From: Chloroflexota bacterium
GTDB taxonomy: Bacteria; Chloroflexota; Anaerolineae; Anaerolineales; Anaerolineaceae
Direction of reading: 5' to 3'
Assembly (NCBI GenBank): GCA_029556265.1
Contig: JAKQFH010000012.1
Span: 33,705 to 97,704 of the forward strand
DNA: 64,000 bases
In this document: piece by piece, positions 53,339 to 63,200 of the stretch
Layout of the letters: the number at the start of each line of letters is the position of its first letter
Numbering within the stretch: position 1 is the stretch's first letter
Notes under the pieces: generated by a model
Database searches by the model: none
What the model saw: only the letters and a program-made list of their open reading frames with translations
Told to the model about the DNA's origin: nothing
Translations under genes and position numbers: made by a program

Positions 53339-54108
53339 GGTTCAAACACCTCCACTACCTCAGCTGCCACACGCGCGCCGCTGCGGAGGGCTTCGTCCAG
53401 GCTTTGCCCGCGCAAGATAGCAGCCATAAAGCCGGCGATGTATGCGTCGCCCGCGCCGACAGTGTTTTCCACCCGCGCCGGGAATATCCCAAAATGATAG
53501 AAGCGTTCGCCGTCATAGGCAGCGCTGCCTTCCACTCCGAAAGTCCCAACAACTACTTTTGGTCCCTGCTTCCAGGCATCCTGCAAAAAAGTTTCCGCCT
53601 CGGCTTGCTTAAGCGAAAAGAAGGCATAATCCACATGCGGCAGCGTGCGAGAGACGAGCGGGTCGTCCTTCTTGGTTGCGTAATCAAAGCTGAGCAGCGC
53701 GCCGTGCGCTTTGAGTTCCACCAGGTTGTTCTCCGCCTTGCCCCAGAAAGCGGTATGCACCAGGTCGTGCCGGGCGGCAAACTCAACCTCCTCGGGCGTA
53801 AACACGAGGTCTGCCAACACGCCTTCCACATAATCGCCGTGCACGCGGTCTTTGCCGTCCATATCCATATAGGTCACTGCGGTTGCACCGTTCCCCACCC
53901 GCACATGGGAAATATCGATTTCCTCTGCCTTAAGGGTATCCAACATCCATTGCCCATTCGCGTCATTTCCGGTTACGCTTACCAGCGCGGTCGGAAACCC
54001 CAGTTTGCGGATGTTGACGGCAAAATCCACGGCGTTGCCGGTCGGGTATTGTTTGCCCAGGCGCGGGTAGACGTCTATACAATTATCGCCAATCGCTGCA
54101 ACTCGCAT
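53323..54108 (-). CDS. FrlD-like PfkB kinase, second paralogue
   Basis: A 261-residue PfkB-family kinase similar to FrlD (fructoselysine 6-kinase). It begins MRVAAIGDNCIDVYPRLG, has the GNAVDFAVNIRKLG substrate motif, DYVEGVLADLVF, and the catalytic VGAGDAYIAGFM with the Asp base. Compared with its upstream neighbour (54144-54935) it is clearly a diverged duplicate. Start at 54108 or the adjacent ATG 54111 (AAAGGAT site); the longer frame to 54276 overlaps that neighbour without similarity. Its 3' end overlaps the GntR-ROK start by 16 bp. Probably phosphorylates a related fructosamine or psicosamine. Confidence 0.85.
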   Translation of the reverse strand: MRVAAIGDNCIDVYPRLGKQYPTGNAVDFAVNIRKLGFPTALVSVTGNDANGQWMLDTLKAEEIDISHVRVGNGATAVTYMDMDGKDRVHGDYVEGVLADLVFTPEEVEFAARHDLVHTAFWGKAENNLVELKAHGALLSFDYATKKDDPLVSRTLPHVDYAFFSLKQAEAETFLQDAWKQGPKVVVGTFGVEGSAAYDGERFYHFGIFPARVENTVGAGDAYIAGFMAAILRGQSLDEALRSGARVAAEVVEVFEPWVTN

Positions 54109-54143
54109 CATAGTATCCTTTCCGCCAATTGAATCACCCGGGT

Positions 54144-54935
54144 CTATTCCACCGGCCAGGCGCCGTTGACCTGAATGGTAACCGCCGCGCTTTCCGCTCC
54201 GGATTGCAAACAATGCTTCAGGTCCGACCCTTTCAGCACGGCATACAGGAAACCGGCAATAAAAGAATCCCCGCATCCCATCGTGTCAATCACCGGCACA
54301 TCAAGGATGCCCTGTTCCACAAACTGGCTGCCGTCGTAACCGATGCTGCCGTTCTCGCCCAGGGTTGCCACCACAAATTTGGGACCCTTGCTCCAACATC
54401 GGGTCAGGAATTCGCGCAGTTCGGGGCTGTCATCCTGGAAAGAGAAAAAAGCGTAATCCACATGCGGCATCGCGATATCAACGCATTCATGCTGCGGCTG
54501 GTCAGAGAAGTCAAAAGAAATCACAAGGCCGCGTTCTTTAAGCTCTTTCAGGTCATTCTCAATCCGGCTCCAAACGCTGGTATGCATCAAATCGTGCTGG
54601 CAAATGAATTGCTTGTCTTCTTCCGTGAGGTAGAAATGCTCCATTACGCCCTCGTCATATTTGCCGAAGACGCGGTTGCCATTATCCAGTGTAATCTCCG
54701 TGTACGGAGAGGTCCCCGGCTTGGTGGAGAGGTGAGAGATGTCCACGCCTTTGGCAGCCAAGGCTTTCTTCAGCTTCGCGCCGTACTCATCCGTGCCAAT
54801 AAAGCCCACATAAGCAGCCTCGCCGCCCAGCCGGATTAAATTGACCGCCACGTTTACGGTATTGCCGCCCGGATATGTCTCGCCCTGTTCCAGGTAGACA
54901 TCGGTTGAGTTATCGCCAACAGCCGCAATTTTCAT
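54144..54935 (-). CDS. frlD: Fructoselysine 6-kinase FrlD
   Basis: A 263-residue PfkB-family kinase very similar to FrlD, which phosphorylates fructoselysine at C6. Visible features are KIAAVGDNSTDVYLEQGETYPGG (first part), NTVNVAVNLIRLGGEA, GVDISHL, RVFGKYDEGVMEHFYL, SFDFSDQPQHE and DTMGCGDSFIAGFLYA. The catalytic motif is GCGD rather than the usual GAGD. AGGAGAAA site; only 2 bp separates it from the GntR stop. Together with SIS and FrlC it makes the core of the fructosamine pathway. Confidence 0.9.
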   Translation of the reverse strand: MKIAAVGDNSTDVYLEQGETYPGGNTVNVAVNLIRLGGEAAYVGFIGTDEYGAKLKKALAAKGVDISHLSTKPGTSPYTEITLDNGNRVFGKYDEGVMEHFYLTEEDKQFICQHDLMHTSVWSRIENDLKELKERGLVISFDFSDQPQHECVDIAMPHVDYAFFSFQDDSPELREFLTRCWSKGPKFVVATLGENGSIGYDGSQFVEQGILDVPVIDTMGCGDSFIAGFLYAVLKGSDLKHCLQSGAESAAVTIQVNGAWPVE

Positions 54936-54937
54936 AA

Positions 54938-55666
54938 TTATTTCTCCTCTTTTCGTAATTCACTGATAAATTTAATTTTTTCGGTCCGGGTAACGCCTTT
55001 AAACAAATCGACCGCTGTATTTTGCGTGTCAAAGGTTACACCATTCAAAAAATAGCAAGCGCTGCCTTCGGGGATTTCAAGAAGCCCGGCTTCCCATTCA
55101 TCCGCAAAGGTCAGGCTGACTTCCTCGGTGCCGTGACTGATTTCCACACCATACTGTTCTCTGAAAACCTTGTAAAGGGAATGCTTCTCAAAGTCATAAC
55201 TTTCGATGCCGGGAAATTTATCCAGCGGGACAATGGAAGTGTCCAATGAGATTGGTTCATCATCCATAAGGCGGACCCGAATAATCTGTAAGACCTGGCT
55301 GCCTTGGGGCAGGCGCATGCGTTCAGCCATCCGGGCGCTGGCGGGAATAACTGTCTTACTGACATTACGGTTGGTAATGCGCTTATTCTGGTTTTGGACC
55401 CAATCCGTAAAAGAACCCAGGTCCTGAAGGTTTCGCAGCATCCGCGGTTCGGGAACGTAGTAATTGACCAGGGGCGTGCTTGCCAGGGTGCCGGCGGCAA
55501 TCAGACGTTTTGCGGCCGCGCGGAAGGTCATGCGATTGCATTTCCAAGCCTCACACAACTGGCGTTCGCTGGGAAGGGCATCCCCCGGTTTCAGCTGATT
55601 CTCAATGATGTAACACTCAATCTGCTCCGCAATCTTGTCTCGTGGTCTGCCTTCATATGCGTCCAT
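54938..55666 (-). CDS. FrlR-like GntR/UTRA transcriptional regulator
   Basis: A 242-residue GntR-family (HutC subfamily) repressor. The winged helix spans residues 1-70 (RDKIAEQIECYIIENQLKPG, SERQLCEAWKCNRMTFRAA), followed by a UTRA effector domain with RVRLMDDEPISLDTSIVPLD and the late GVEISHGTEEVSLT. UTRA domains bind small sugars or amino acid derivatives. Position inside the frl operon, directly before frlD, makes it the likely local regulator of the operator-like sites at 41.5 and 56.6 kb. ATG at 55666 with SD AGAGG. Confidence 0.85.
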   Translation of the reverse strand: MDAYEGRPRDKIAEQIECYIIENQLKPGDALPSERQLCEAWKCNRMTFRAAAKRLIAAGTLASTPLVNYYVPEPRMLRNLQDLGSFTDWVQNQNKRITNRNVSKTVIPASARMAERMRLPQGSQVLQIIRVRLMDDEPISLDTSIVPLDKFPGIESYDFEKHSLYKVFREQYGVEISHGTEEVSLTFADEWEAGLLEIPEGSACYFLNGVTFDTQNTAVDLFKGVTRTEKIKFISELRKEEK

Positions 55667-55687
55667 GTGCACCTCTTTTCAGGCTCA

Positions 55688-56542
55688 TTAAACTTCGGGG
55701 ATCAGTTTGCGCAGGTAATTCACCGTTTTTTCTATGGAAGTGTGCGGATCATCCCAATAGATGGAATCATTGATTTCCAGCGTGAGGTAATCCGTGTAAT
55801 CGTTCCGCTCCAGGGTGTCTATGTATTCCTGAATGGGCAGATTGCCATCGCCAAGGATGTAGTGTCCGGATGGGTTTCCATCCGCAAGGTGAATGTGCCG
55901 CACTCGGCTGCCCAGCACGTCAAAGAAAGTCTGCAGCTTCTCACCCACCACTTCCATCGCCACCAAATCCACACAGAATTCCATCTGCTCCGAATTAACC
56001 TCTTTCAGCAGGCGTTCCATATCCGCGCAGGTGTTCACCAGGTTGGATTCGTAAGGCTGCAGCTGTTCTACAACCATCTTCACGCCGAGCTCTTCCGCCC
56101 TCTTGCTCAAGACCTGAAATGAATCTACAGAGCGCTTCCAGGCTTCTTCGCGCGGTTCATCCAGCAGACCCCAACCCGGGATGACAAAGAGGCGGTTGGT
56201 ACCAAACTCCAACGCGTCTTCCATCAATCGGGCGACGTTGCGAATGCTCTTCTGGCGGTATTCTTCTTCCCGCCCAGCCAGGTTGAAGGGATAGTTGAGT
56301 TGCTCGGGGGTCAGCATGATGACCTTCATGCCGCGGTCTTCAATCTGCCTGCGCATTTTGGCTATTTTTCGGCTGGCGCTGGCTCGGTCCGGATAGTCAT
56401 CCAAAGTGTAATGCGGAGCTCCCGCCCATAATTCCAAGTATTTGAGGCCGCATTTCTCAATGGAATCGAGAACATATTCAAAGGAATAATGCCAATACTG
56501 AACCGTCATTACTGAAACGTTCTGCATGCTGATCCGGGACAT
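55688..56542 (-). CDS. FrlC-like sugar phosphate isomerase/epimerase, third paralogue
   Basis: A 284-residue xylose-isomerase-like TIM barrel, the first gene of the minus ten-gene operon. Metal ligands are recognisable in VEQLQPYESN (Glu), FCVDLVAMEV (Asp), RHIHLADGNPSGHYILGDG (His) and TLEIND (Glu). It is more diverged from FrlC than the other two paralogues: the RPHAYAPD motif is absent and the opening YLELWAGAPHYT replaces it. Likely acts on a related sugar or psicosamine. CAGGAG site. Confidence 0.8.
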   Translation of the reverse strand: MSRISMQNVSVMTVQYWHYSFEYVLDSIEKCGLKYLELWAGAPHYTLDDYPDRASASRKIAKMRRQIEDRGMKVIMLTPEQLNYPFNLAGREEEYRQKSIRNVARLMEDALEFGTNRLFVIPGWGLLDEPREEAWKRSVDSFQVLSKRAEELGVKMVVEQLQPYESNLVNTCADMERLLKEVNSEQMEFCVDLVAMEVVGEKLQTFFDVLGSRVRHIHLADGNPSGHYILGDGNLPIQEYIDTLERNDYTDYLTLEINDSIYWDDPHTSIEKTVNYLRKLIPEV

Positions 56543-56584
56543 AATACTCCTGTTCTTAAGTTGTTATTAGATGAGTAGTTGTTT

Positions 56585-56598
56585 ATGTTATACCATAT
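56585..56598. promoter_or_regulatory. Operator-like site (copy B)
   Basis: ATGTTATACCATAT shares the core TACCATAT and the flanking ATnTT pattern with copy A at the frlA promoter. It covers the -10 and part of the spacer of the ten-gene operon promoter. Confidence 0.45.
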
Positions 56599-56615
56599 AT
56601 ACAGATAAGATACAA
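56587..56615 (-). promoter_or_regulatory. Promoter of the ten-gene minus operon
   Basis: Minus-strand TTGTAT (56615-56610), 17-bp spacer, TATAAC (56592-56587, five of six). The start would be about 40 bp before the ATG at 56542. Confidence 0.55.
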
Positions 56616-57115
56616 GGTATTTGGTGAAAACAAATGGCTTAAGGGCGCAGATAACCAGCGGATTATCCATTTTGCCGGCGAGCCAGAGTGCTTACGGGCG
56701 ATTTCCTTTTCCGATTTCGATTGAAGTTTTGCGGGGCGCCGCAACCGCGAATACCAGGGTTATCCCGGCAGCCGCGCGGAGAGCTCTGCCCGTGAACACC
56801 GCGCCGCTGCACAGGACGGCTGCAAAAAAACAGGGCTTGCTGCTCCTAACCAGGGATGAGCCTCACCATTAATCCAGGGTCGGGCCTCATCCGACCCGGG
56901 CTGCCTGCCATTGGTTTTCTTATCCGGCTTTCGGGACAACCGCCGGCTCCCACGGCACAGCGATACCTCCCACGAAAGCCAACAGCCTGCGAAGCCTGAA
57001 ATCCGTCGACGAGCGTAAGTTCCACGCGCCCCATCAAGGACGCGCGGATTATTGACTGTTAATCCTTCCAATCACCAGAAACAGCTGTCTTTGCGCGCGG
57101 CGGAATAACGCCTGC

Positions 57116-58165
57116 TCAGCTGGTCTCTGCCAGTTTGTGCTTCAGCCGGTTCAGCGCTTCGACCGGGGTCGGGTCCACGCCATACGCCAACGCCAGATAA
57201 TATGAGACGTAATCTCCGAACTGCAACAGGCTCCACATCTGCCCCAGCCGGGTCGCCCCGCGCGCGTGCACCGCGTCCACCCCCGCGCCGGCCATCAAAA
57301 AGGCCTGCTGTGTTGCGGTCAGGCGCAGCGCGTTGCGCGGGTGGTCCAGCTCCGAGCGCAGGAACAGCGCGGAGGTTTTTTCCAGCAAGCTGTCCGGATA
57401 TTCCAACCCAGCCAGGGTATTATGGTTGGATTCGGGCAGCCCCTCAAAGACGGCCCAGGCTTTTGCCAGCTCGTTAATCTGGGTTTTCCAACGCCGGGCG
57501 ACCACTTCCAACTCGCCTGCCGCGATGACTACCACATTCCGCCCCAAAAGCTGCCCTCCCAGGCGCTTGGCTGGGTTCGCGCTTAGCTCAGACTGCGCGC
57601 TAAGCCGCGCCCGCCCCTCCCGCAGCACTGCCTCAGCATCCCGAATTTCATCCTCCGCCGCGTGCGCCAATCCAAGCCGGCATAGCAGCGCCAGAAGCAT
57701 CCCAAACGAATAAGGGATAGCCGTGCGAGGCTGCCCATCGTGTTGGAATACCCACACCGGATGCCCCTTTTCTTCGGCACGCGCCCGCAACCTGCCGCCT
57801 GTGCAAAGCGCCAAAACCTGACAGCCGCGTTCTACTGCCGCTTCAAAGGAAGACAGCGTTTCTTCAGTATTGCCTGAATGCGAGGAACAAACCACCAGCG
57901 TCTCTCCGCCAGCCGCCCAGGCAGGCAAACCATAATCGCGGTGTGAGATAATCGGCACCGGGCAGATGGGGGCAAGATATGCGCTCAACAAGTCGCCCCC
58001 GATCGCTGAGCCGCCCATGCCCGCGATGACAACCCTTTCAATCCCCGCGAAATCTGGCAGCGGCAGCTCACTGCCCAGTGCCCAGGCTTTTTCCAGGTCG
58101 TTAGCCAGCGCGTCGATATACCCGAGCATATTTTCGGGGTCTTGTGGGTTCAGGTGTTTATCCAT
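57116..58165 (-). CDS. Bifunctional phosphoglucose/phosphomannose isomerase
   Basis: A 349-residue SIS-domain isomerase interconverting glucose 6-phosphate, mannose 6-phosphate and fructose 6-phosphate in archaea and some bacteria. It shows VVIAGMGGSAIGGDLL, the signature CSSHSGNTEETLSS and the catalytic PESNHNTLAGLEYP segment. GGAG ribosome site. It would deliver glucose 6-phosphate from fructosamine cleavage to glycolysis, a link that is inference, as it lies outside the frl operons. Downstream of the methyltransferase gene by 38 bp on the same strand. Confidence 0.92.
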   Translation of the reverse strand: MDKHLNPQDPENMLGYIDALANDLEKAWALGSELPLPDFAGIERVVIAGMGGSAIGGDLLSAYLAPICPVPIISHRDYGLPAWAAGGETLVVCSSHSGNTEETLSSFEAAVERGCQVLALCTGGRLRARAEEKGHPVWVFQHDGQPRTAIPYSFGMLLALLCRLGLAHAAEDEIRDAEAVLREGRARLSAQSELSANPAKRLGGQLLGRNVVVIAAGELEVVARRWKTQINELAKAWAVFEGLPESNHNTLAGLEYPDSLLEKTSALFLRSELDHPRNALRLTATQQAFLMAGAGVDAVHARGATRLGQMWSLLQFGDYVSYYLALAYGVDPTPVEALNRLKHKLAETS

Positions 58166-58203
58166 GCGTCCGCTCCATTCTTTTTCAGGCAGTTTACGAA
58201 AAT

Positions 58204-58971
58204 TCAGGGTTTAATCGCGAGATTCGCGAGGTATAGGCTGGAATATTTGCTCAGCCGGCAGCTGTCATCGGTGTCTTCATAGAGCGCCTTGAGCAAAAAG
58301 CCCGCGCGCATTTGACCGCCCAGCTGGGTTTCCAGGGTGTGGCTGAATTGGTAGCCTTCGTCCATGCTGATTTTTTTACCGGCTACTTCGCGCTGCCTGC
58401 CGTTATAAGGCAGAGAGTATTTGCAGGTCAGCGGTGTCCGCGCCTGCAAGTCCAGGTCTTCATCGGCAAACATGTACAAAATGGGATTTGTGAAACCGGT
58501 CATCAAGGCGCCGCCTCTGCGCAAAACGCGGAAAGACTCGCTCCACATGTTCGTCAGGTCTTCCACGTAACAATTGGAAACCGGATTGATAATCCAGTCA
58601 AAACTCTCATCCTCAAAAGGGAAGGGCTGGGTCATGTCGCCTTTCACCAGGTCAATCCGGTAGCCTTCGCGCGCTGCCACGCTCTTTTCGGCAGCCAGTT
58701 GGCGGCGGGAATTATCCAAAATGGTGACTTCGTACCCGCGCGCCGAAAGCAGCGCGCCTTGCTGACCCCCACCGCTGGCAAGCCCCAACACTTTCTTACC
58801 CAGTCCGCGGTACCATTCCTGGGGGACCGGCTTTTGTGGGGTCAGCAAAAGCCTGAGGTCGCCAGTCTTGCCGCGCATAAACTCTTCGTGCGTCACCGGA
58901 ATGGTCCAGGTATTCCCGCCCTCACTCCATTTATCCCACATCTGGGAATTGAAATCCACGTAATCGGTCAT
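58204..58971 (-). CDS. Class I SAM-dependent methyltransferase
   Basis: A 255-residue methyltransferase with a Rossmann core. Motif I is VLGLASGGGQQGALLSARG, motif post-I ILDNSRRQL, and the FDWIINPVSNCYVEDL region follows the usual D-x-I-x-x-x-x motif. It is of the type often annotated as ubiquinone/menaquinone or tRNA methyltransferase-like; the substrate is not clear. GGGAGAG site. It precedes the isomerase gene on the minus strand. Confidence 0.85.
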   Translation of the reverse strand: MTDYVDFNSQMWDKWSEGGNTWTIPVTHEEFMRGKTGDLRLLLTPQKPVPQEWYRGLGKKVLGLASGGGQQGALLSARGYEVTILDNSRRQLAAEKSVAAREGYRIDLVKGDMTQPFPFEDESFDWIINPVSNCYVEDLTNMWSESFRVLRRGGALMTGFTNPILYMFADEDLDLQARTPLTCKYSLPYNGRQREVAGKKISMDEGYQFSHTLETQLGGQMRAGFLLKALYEDTDDSCRLSKYSSLYLANLAIKP

Positions 58972-58989
58972 CGCTGCTCTCCCATAAGC

Positions 58990-59718
58990 TCAGGGGGTTA
59001 TGGTTGGGGTCTCAGTTGCCGTTGGGGTTGGTGTTGGGGTTGGCTCAGGGGTATCCGTGAATTTTTCCATCACCTGCACGCGCGCCCAAAAAGGAGCATC
59101 CCCATTCGGTCCCAGACCAAACAGTTCGCCGCCCGGTGCCATCAGCATCCAATTGGACTGATAGAAGCCCGTCTCATGCGGCGCGAACATTTCCACGCTC
59201 AGTTCCACCTGCCCGCCCGGCAGCACTTCAACGGTCAGATACTGCGACTGAATAGCTCCCATCGGATTCCCGGAGAAGAAAACCAGCGCGTAAAGGCGCG
59301 TCCACTTGCAAGCCCCGTTGTTCACCAGACGCCAGGTCTTGATAAAGCGCTGACCCGGCTGCATAGGGCTGTCATCGGGGATTGTGACATCAAATGGGAC
59401 GCCGGCCGCGACCCGGTTGCAGTTGGGGTTGTCGGTTGGCGTCAGGGCGGGCGTCGCGCTGCGCGCGATGGTCGGAATTGCCGTGGGCAGGGCGCTTGGC
59501 GCGGGGCTTGGGCTGGCAGTCGGCACGGCAGTTTGAAAGGCAGCTAAAGTCTGCTGAAAAATGCCGGTTGCCTGGGCAGCCAGCGTTTGCGCCAGTGCTT
59601 CCGCGGTGGGGAGCGCTGGCGGAGCAGGGTAAGTTGGCGCGCAAGCCGCCGTGAAGAAAACAAGCGCGGCGCACAACAACCAGGCGCCAGAGGAGGTTTG
59701 TGGCTTAAAACGAGACAT
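58990..59718 (-). CDS. Lipoprotein with NBR1-type Ig-like domain
   Basis: A 242-residue exported lipoprotein. The signal peptide ends in TAAC (Cys26). A long Ala/Pro/Thr/Ser-rich linker (about 27-90) is followed by an NBR1-type Ig-like domain (about 100-210), with the hallmark DDSPMQPGQRFIKTWRLVNNGACKW and later GPNGDAPFWARVQVM. It ends in a PTPTPTPTATET tail. Such domains occur in many Chloroflexota surface proteins; function unknown. A TAAAAT box lies 9 bp before the ATG and no Shine-Dalgarno is seen, so the mRNA may be leaderless. Confidence 0.88.
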   Translation of the reverse strand: MSRFKPQTSSGAWLLCAALVFFTAACAPTYPAPPALPTAEALAQTLAAQATGIFQQTLAAFQTAVPTASPSPAPSALPTAIPTIARSATPALTPTDNPNCNRVAAGVPFDVTIPDDSPMQPGQRFIKTWRLVNNGACKWTRLYALVFFSGNPMGAIQSQYLTVEVLPGGQVELSVEMFAPHETGFYQSNWMLMAPGGELFGLGPNGDAPFWARVQVMEKFTDTPEPTPTPTPTATETPTITP

Positions 59719-59727
59719 CTCGCGCTA

Positions 59728-59733
59728 ATTTTA
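59728..59733 (-). promoter_or_regulatory. -10 element of the NBR1-Ig lipoprotein gene
   Basis: TAAAAT on the minus strand, 9 bp before the ATG at 59718; no ribosome site between. Confidence 0.4.
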
Positions 59734-59996
59734 CTCTACTTAATAAAGGAAGACTCCGCCTCTGAACGCGCGGAGCTTCTTTCTGCCTGTTCGGGCAGCG
59801 GCACCGCCGCTTGGGCTGCCTGGTTAATCGCCCTCGCGTTGCCCGCGGTCATGGCCTCCTTGAGCGCGGCATGGGGATAACCTGCCGGTTGTTTATTCCC
59901 ACACAGAGAACATATGCCCGGTGTCCGTCCGGATAATATTCTTTAGCCCCAAAACGCCGTGTTGCTGCCTGGCTGATTGTTCCGTTTTGCCTGCCG

Positions 59997-60024
59997 CCCC
60001 GGTAACATTTTCATTTGACCTAAC
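59997..60024. repeat. Solo repeat, copy 1
   Basis: 28-bp element beginning CCCCGGTAACATT; 26 of 28 bases match copy 2 at 60128-60155. Confidence 0.75.
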
Positions 60025-60127
60025 AGCCACATTTTGATACCACTTATTTGAATCAACGCGCCCCTGCAGCTTATAAGTAAAACTTCAGCGTTCATTAACT
60101 GGCATTGGATATTTTCTGGCACCCCTT

Positions 60128-60155
60128 CCCCGGTAACATTATCATTTGACCTGAC
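60128..60155. repeat. Solo repeat, copy 2
   Basis: Second copy in direct orientation, differing at two positions from copy 1. The two starts are 131 bp apart. Confidence 0.75.
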
Positions 60156-60165
60156 GATAGCATGT

Positions 60166-60189
60166 CAGTAACATTTTCTGTGAACTAAC
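60166..60189. repeat. Solo repeat, partial copy 3
   Basis: AGTAACATTTTC then TGTGAACTAAC: a diverged, one-base-shorter third copy of the repeat, 10 bp after copy 2. Confidence 0.5.
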
Positions 60190-60269
60190 GCGCTCATCTT
60201 GTCATGCCCCCGTAAATGGAGTAAAGTATAGGTTCACGGAGAATTGTTCCTCAGAACGGAGAACCTTGT

Positions 60270-63200
60270 ATGACTGCTGAGACGGAAGCCGCGACCTCGT
60301 CCAAACCTGCCGACCGCTGGTTAGACAAACCCGTTGTACCCTGGTGGCCAGCCCTGACCATCGAAAAACTGCTGATAATCCTGCTGATTTGCGCGGTAAT
60401 TCTCACCCGCTTCTATAACCTTGGCGCGCGCACCATGGCGCACGATGAAGTTAACCATGTGGTGCCGTCCTACACCATCGAGACCTACGTTTACGATCCG
60501 GTAACCCACGGCCCGTTCCAATTCCACCTGCTCGCGCTTTCTTACTTCCTGTTTGGGGATTCAGACTTCAGCGCGCGGGTGCCTGCCGCGCTGTTTGGCG
60601 TCGCGGTGGTCATTTTCACGATTTTCGCCTGGCGGCGCTACCTCGGCAGGGTTGGCGCCTTGGTCAGCGCCTTCCTGTACGTGATTTCACCCTTTATCCT
60701 GTTCTACAGCCGCTATACCCGTAATGAGATATTTATCGTCTTTTGGGGCTTGGTGCTGCTGTGGCTGTTTCTGCGCTACCTGGAAGGCGGCGAAAGCAAA
60801 TATCTGCTCTGGATTACCCTCATCACCGCGCTGCATTACGCGGATAAAGCCACCTCTTTCATTTTTAGCGCCGAGGCGCTCATCTTCCTGGCGCTGCTGT
60901 TTATCGTTGAATCACTGCGCAAACCCTGGCGGGAACGGCAGCAGCGCTCCAATTTCCTGATTATGACCCTCGTCGCCCTGCTGGCTGTGCTGGCCGGCGC
61001 AGCCTTATACCTGCTGACCAAGGGCCGCGCCCCCGGCACGCTGCTCGTGCCTTTCGCGATTATTGGCGCGGTGCTGCTGGCAGCCCTGGTTTTTATGGTT
61101 ATCTGGCTGGTGCGCGGGCTGGGTTGGAAAGAAATCCGCCTCACCCGCAGTTTTAACCTGGTGGTGCTGCAGCTGCTGCTTATCCTGCCGCTGCTCACCG
61201 CCCTGCCCGTCAAGCTGCTCGGTTTCGACCCGCTGGATTACTCCCAGGCTGGCATCTTGCGCTCCGTGGCGGTGTTCCTGGCGCTCAGTCTGCTTTCCAT
61301 GCTGCTTGGGCTGATGTGGAACCGCAAGGTTTGGCTTAAGGCGCTGTTGATTTTCTGGAGCGTCTTTATCGTTTTCTACACAACCTTTTTCACGCACGGT
61401 GAAGGTTTCTTTAAAGGTTTGGTGGCTGCTTTGGGATATTGGATGTCTCAGCAGGCAGTGCAGCGCGGCACCCAACCGCTGTATTACTACGCTTTCGTGC
61501 AAGTCCCGGTCTACGAATTTCTGCCCGCGCTGGGTTTGTTGCTGATGATTGCCATTGCCGCGCTGCGCGGGCTCTTTGCCGCCCAACCCGGCAGCCCCTT
61601 CAGCCGTCCGCATAAGTCTGCCGCAGAAGCCAAACCAGTAATCCTCGGGAATCCCACGCCTGAATTGCAATCCGCTTTAACTGCGCCTTCCACCGGACCG
61701 GAAATTTCAACGCTCCCCACCGCGGAAGCAGCGCATTCCCCTGAGCCTGCCGTTACAGAAAGCCCTCTAACCGACGGAGAGCCAACCCAATTCCCCCAAG
61801 CCGGGCCGCCCTCCGCGCGCCCCGTTTGGTTCGAGCGCTTGTTCAGCCTGCCGCCCGAATCCCATACTTGCGCCGACTGGCTGCCCACCGCCGCGCTGCT
61901 AATTTACTGGTCGCTGATGAGCCTACTGGCCTTTTCGTATGCCGGCGAACGCATGCCCTGGCTGACCACCCACATTACCATGCCGATGATTCTTGCCAGC
62001 GGCTGGGCGCTGGGCTACCTGATTGAGCATATCGATTGGGAAGCTGTGCGGCGCGGCAAAGGATGGCTGGTGATGCTGCTCAGCCTGGTGTTCCTGTTCG
62101 CTTTTGGCAATCTGCTTGGCGCGCTGCTTGGTCCTGTGCCGCCCTTCGCGGGCAAAGACCTGGCGCAGCTGCAAGCCACCAGCACGTTTCTTCTGGCTGG
62201 GCTTGGCTGCCTCGGAAGCCTGGGCGGGCTGGTGTTCCTGCTGAAAGACTGGCGTCCGCGCACCTTCCTGAAGAGCCTGCTCTTGCTCTGCTTTGGGGTT
62301 ATGTCTGTTTTCACCTTCCGCGCCGCCTACCGGGCTGCTTATATCAATTACGATAACGCCAAAGAGTACCTCGTCTACGCGCACTCAACACGCGACATGA
62401 AAGACGTGCTGGAACAGGTCGAGACGATTTCCAAACGCCTGTACGGGGATAAATCCATCGCCGTCGCTTACGATAACGACGCGCTGTATCCATTCTGGTG
62501 GTACCTGCGCGATTACCCCAACCGAGTCTGGTTCGGGGATAACATCACCAAGGATTTGCGCGACTCGCCGGTGATCCTGGTGGGCAGCGCCAATTTTGCC
62601 AAGATTGAACCGCTGGTGCGCGAAGATTACATCATGTACGAGTACAAGCGCATGTGGTGGCCAATGGAAGCCTACCGCAACCAATCCTTCGCTTCTGTCT
62701 GGCAAATGCTGAAAAACCCGGCAATGCGCTCTGCCCTGTGGGAGATTTGGTTCAATCGGGATTACACGCAATACGCCGCAGTGACTGGCGACGGCAGCCT
62801 GACCCTGGCGACCTGGTCGCCTGCGGATTTGCTGCGCATGTATATCCGCAAGGATGTTGCCGCGCGCATTTGGGAATACGGCGTCGAACCCGTCGAAACA
62901 GCGCCAAAGGTGGACCCCTACGCGGGCAACACCATCAGCCTGGACCCGGTCAAGGTCATCAGCATGGCTGGCGGACAGACTTTCTCCGCGCCGCGCGGAC
63001 TGGCTTTCGCCCCGGACGGCAGCCTGTTCGCGGCGGATTCGCGTAATAACCGCATTGTGCATCTGGACGCGAACGGTCTGTATCTCAACTCCTGGGGCGG
63101 CAATGCCAATGTGCTGGATGGACCCGCGCCGGAAGGATTGTTCAACGAACCCTGGGGAGTGGCCGTCGGGCCGGATGGGTTGGTTTACGTCACCGACACC

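Larger units (their letters stand above)
56543..57115. other. Promoter region and otherwise unannotated stretch
   Basis: 573 bp. The first 75 bp hold the operon promoter and operator-like site. The remainder (about 56640-57115) has short frames in several phases but no ribosome site, no homology and no recognisable RNA; I see nothing more in it. Confidence 0.5.
59719..60269. other. Intergenic region with solo repeats
   Basis: 551 bp. It holds two 28-bp copies of one repeat and a partial third (see repeat entries) but no transposase or other gene. The upstream -10 of the large GT gene was not found with confidence. Confidence 0.55.

Noticed and set aside
56621..57071. Short frames in the gap upstream of the ten-gene operon
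   Set aside because: No ribosome sites, conflicting phases and low-complexity Ala/Arg composition typical of non-coding GC-rich DNA.
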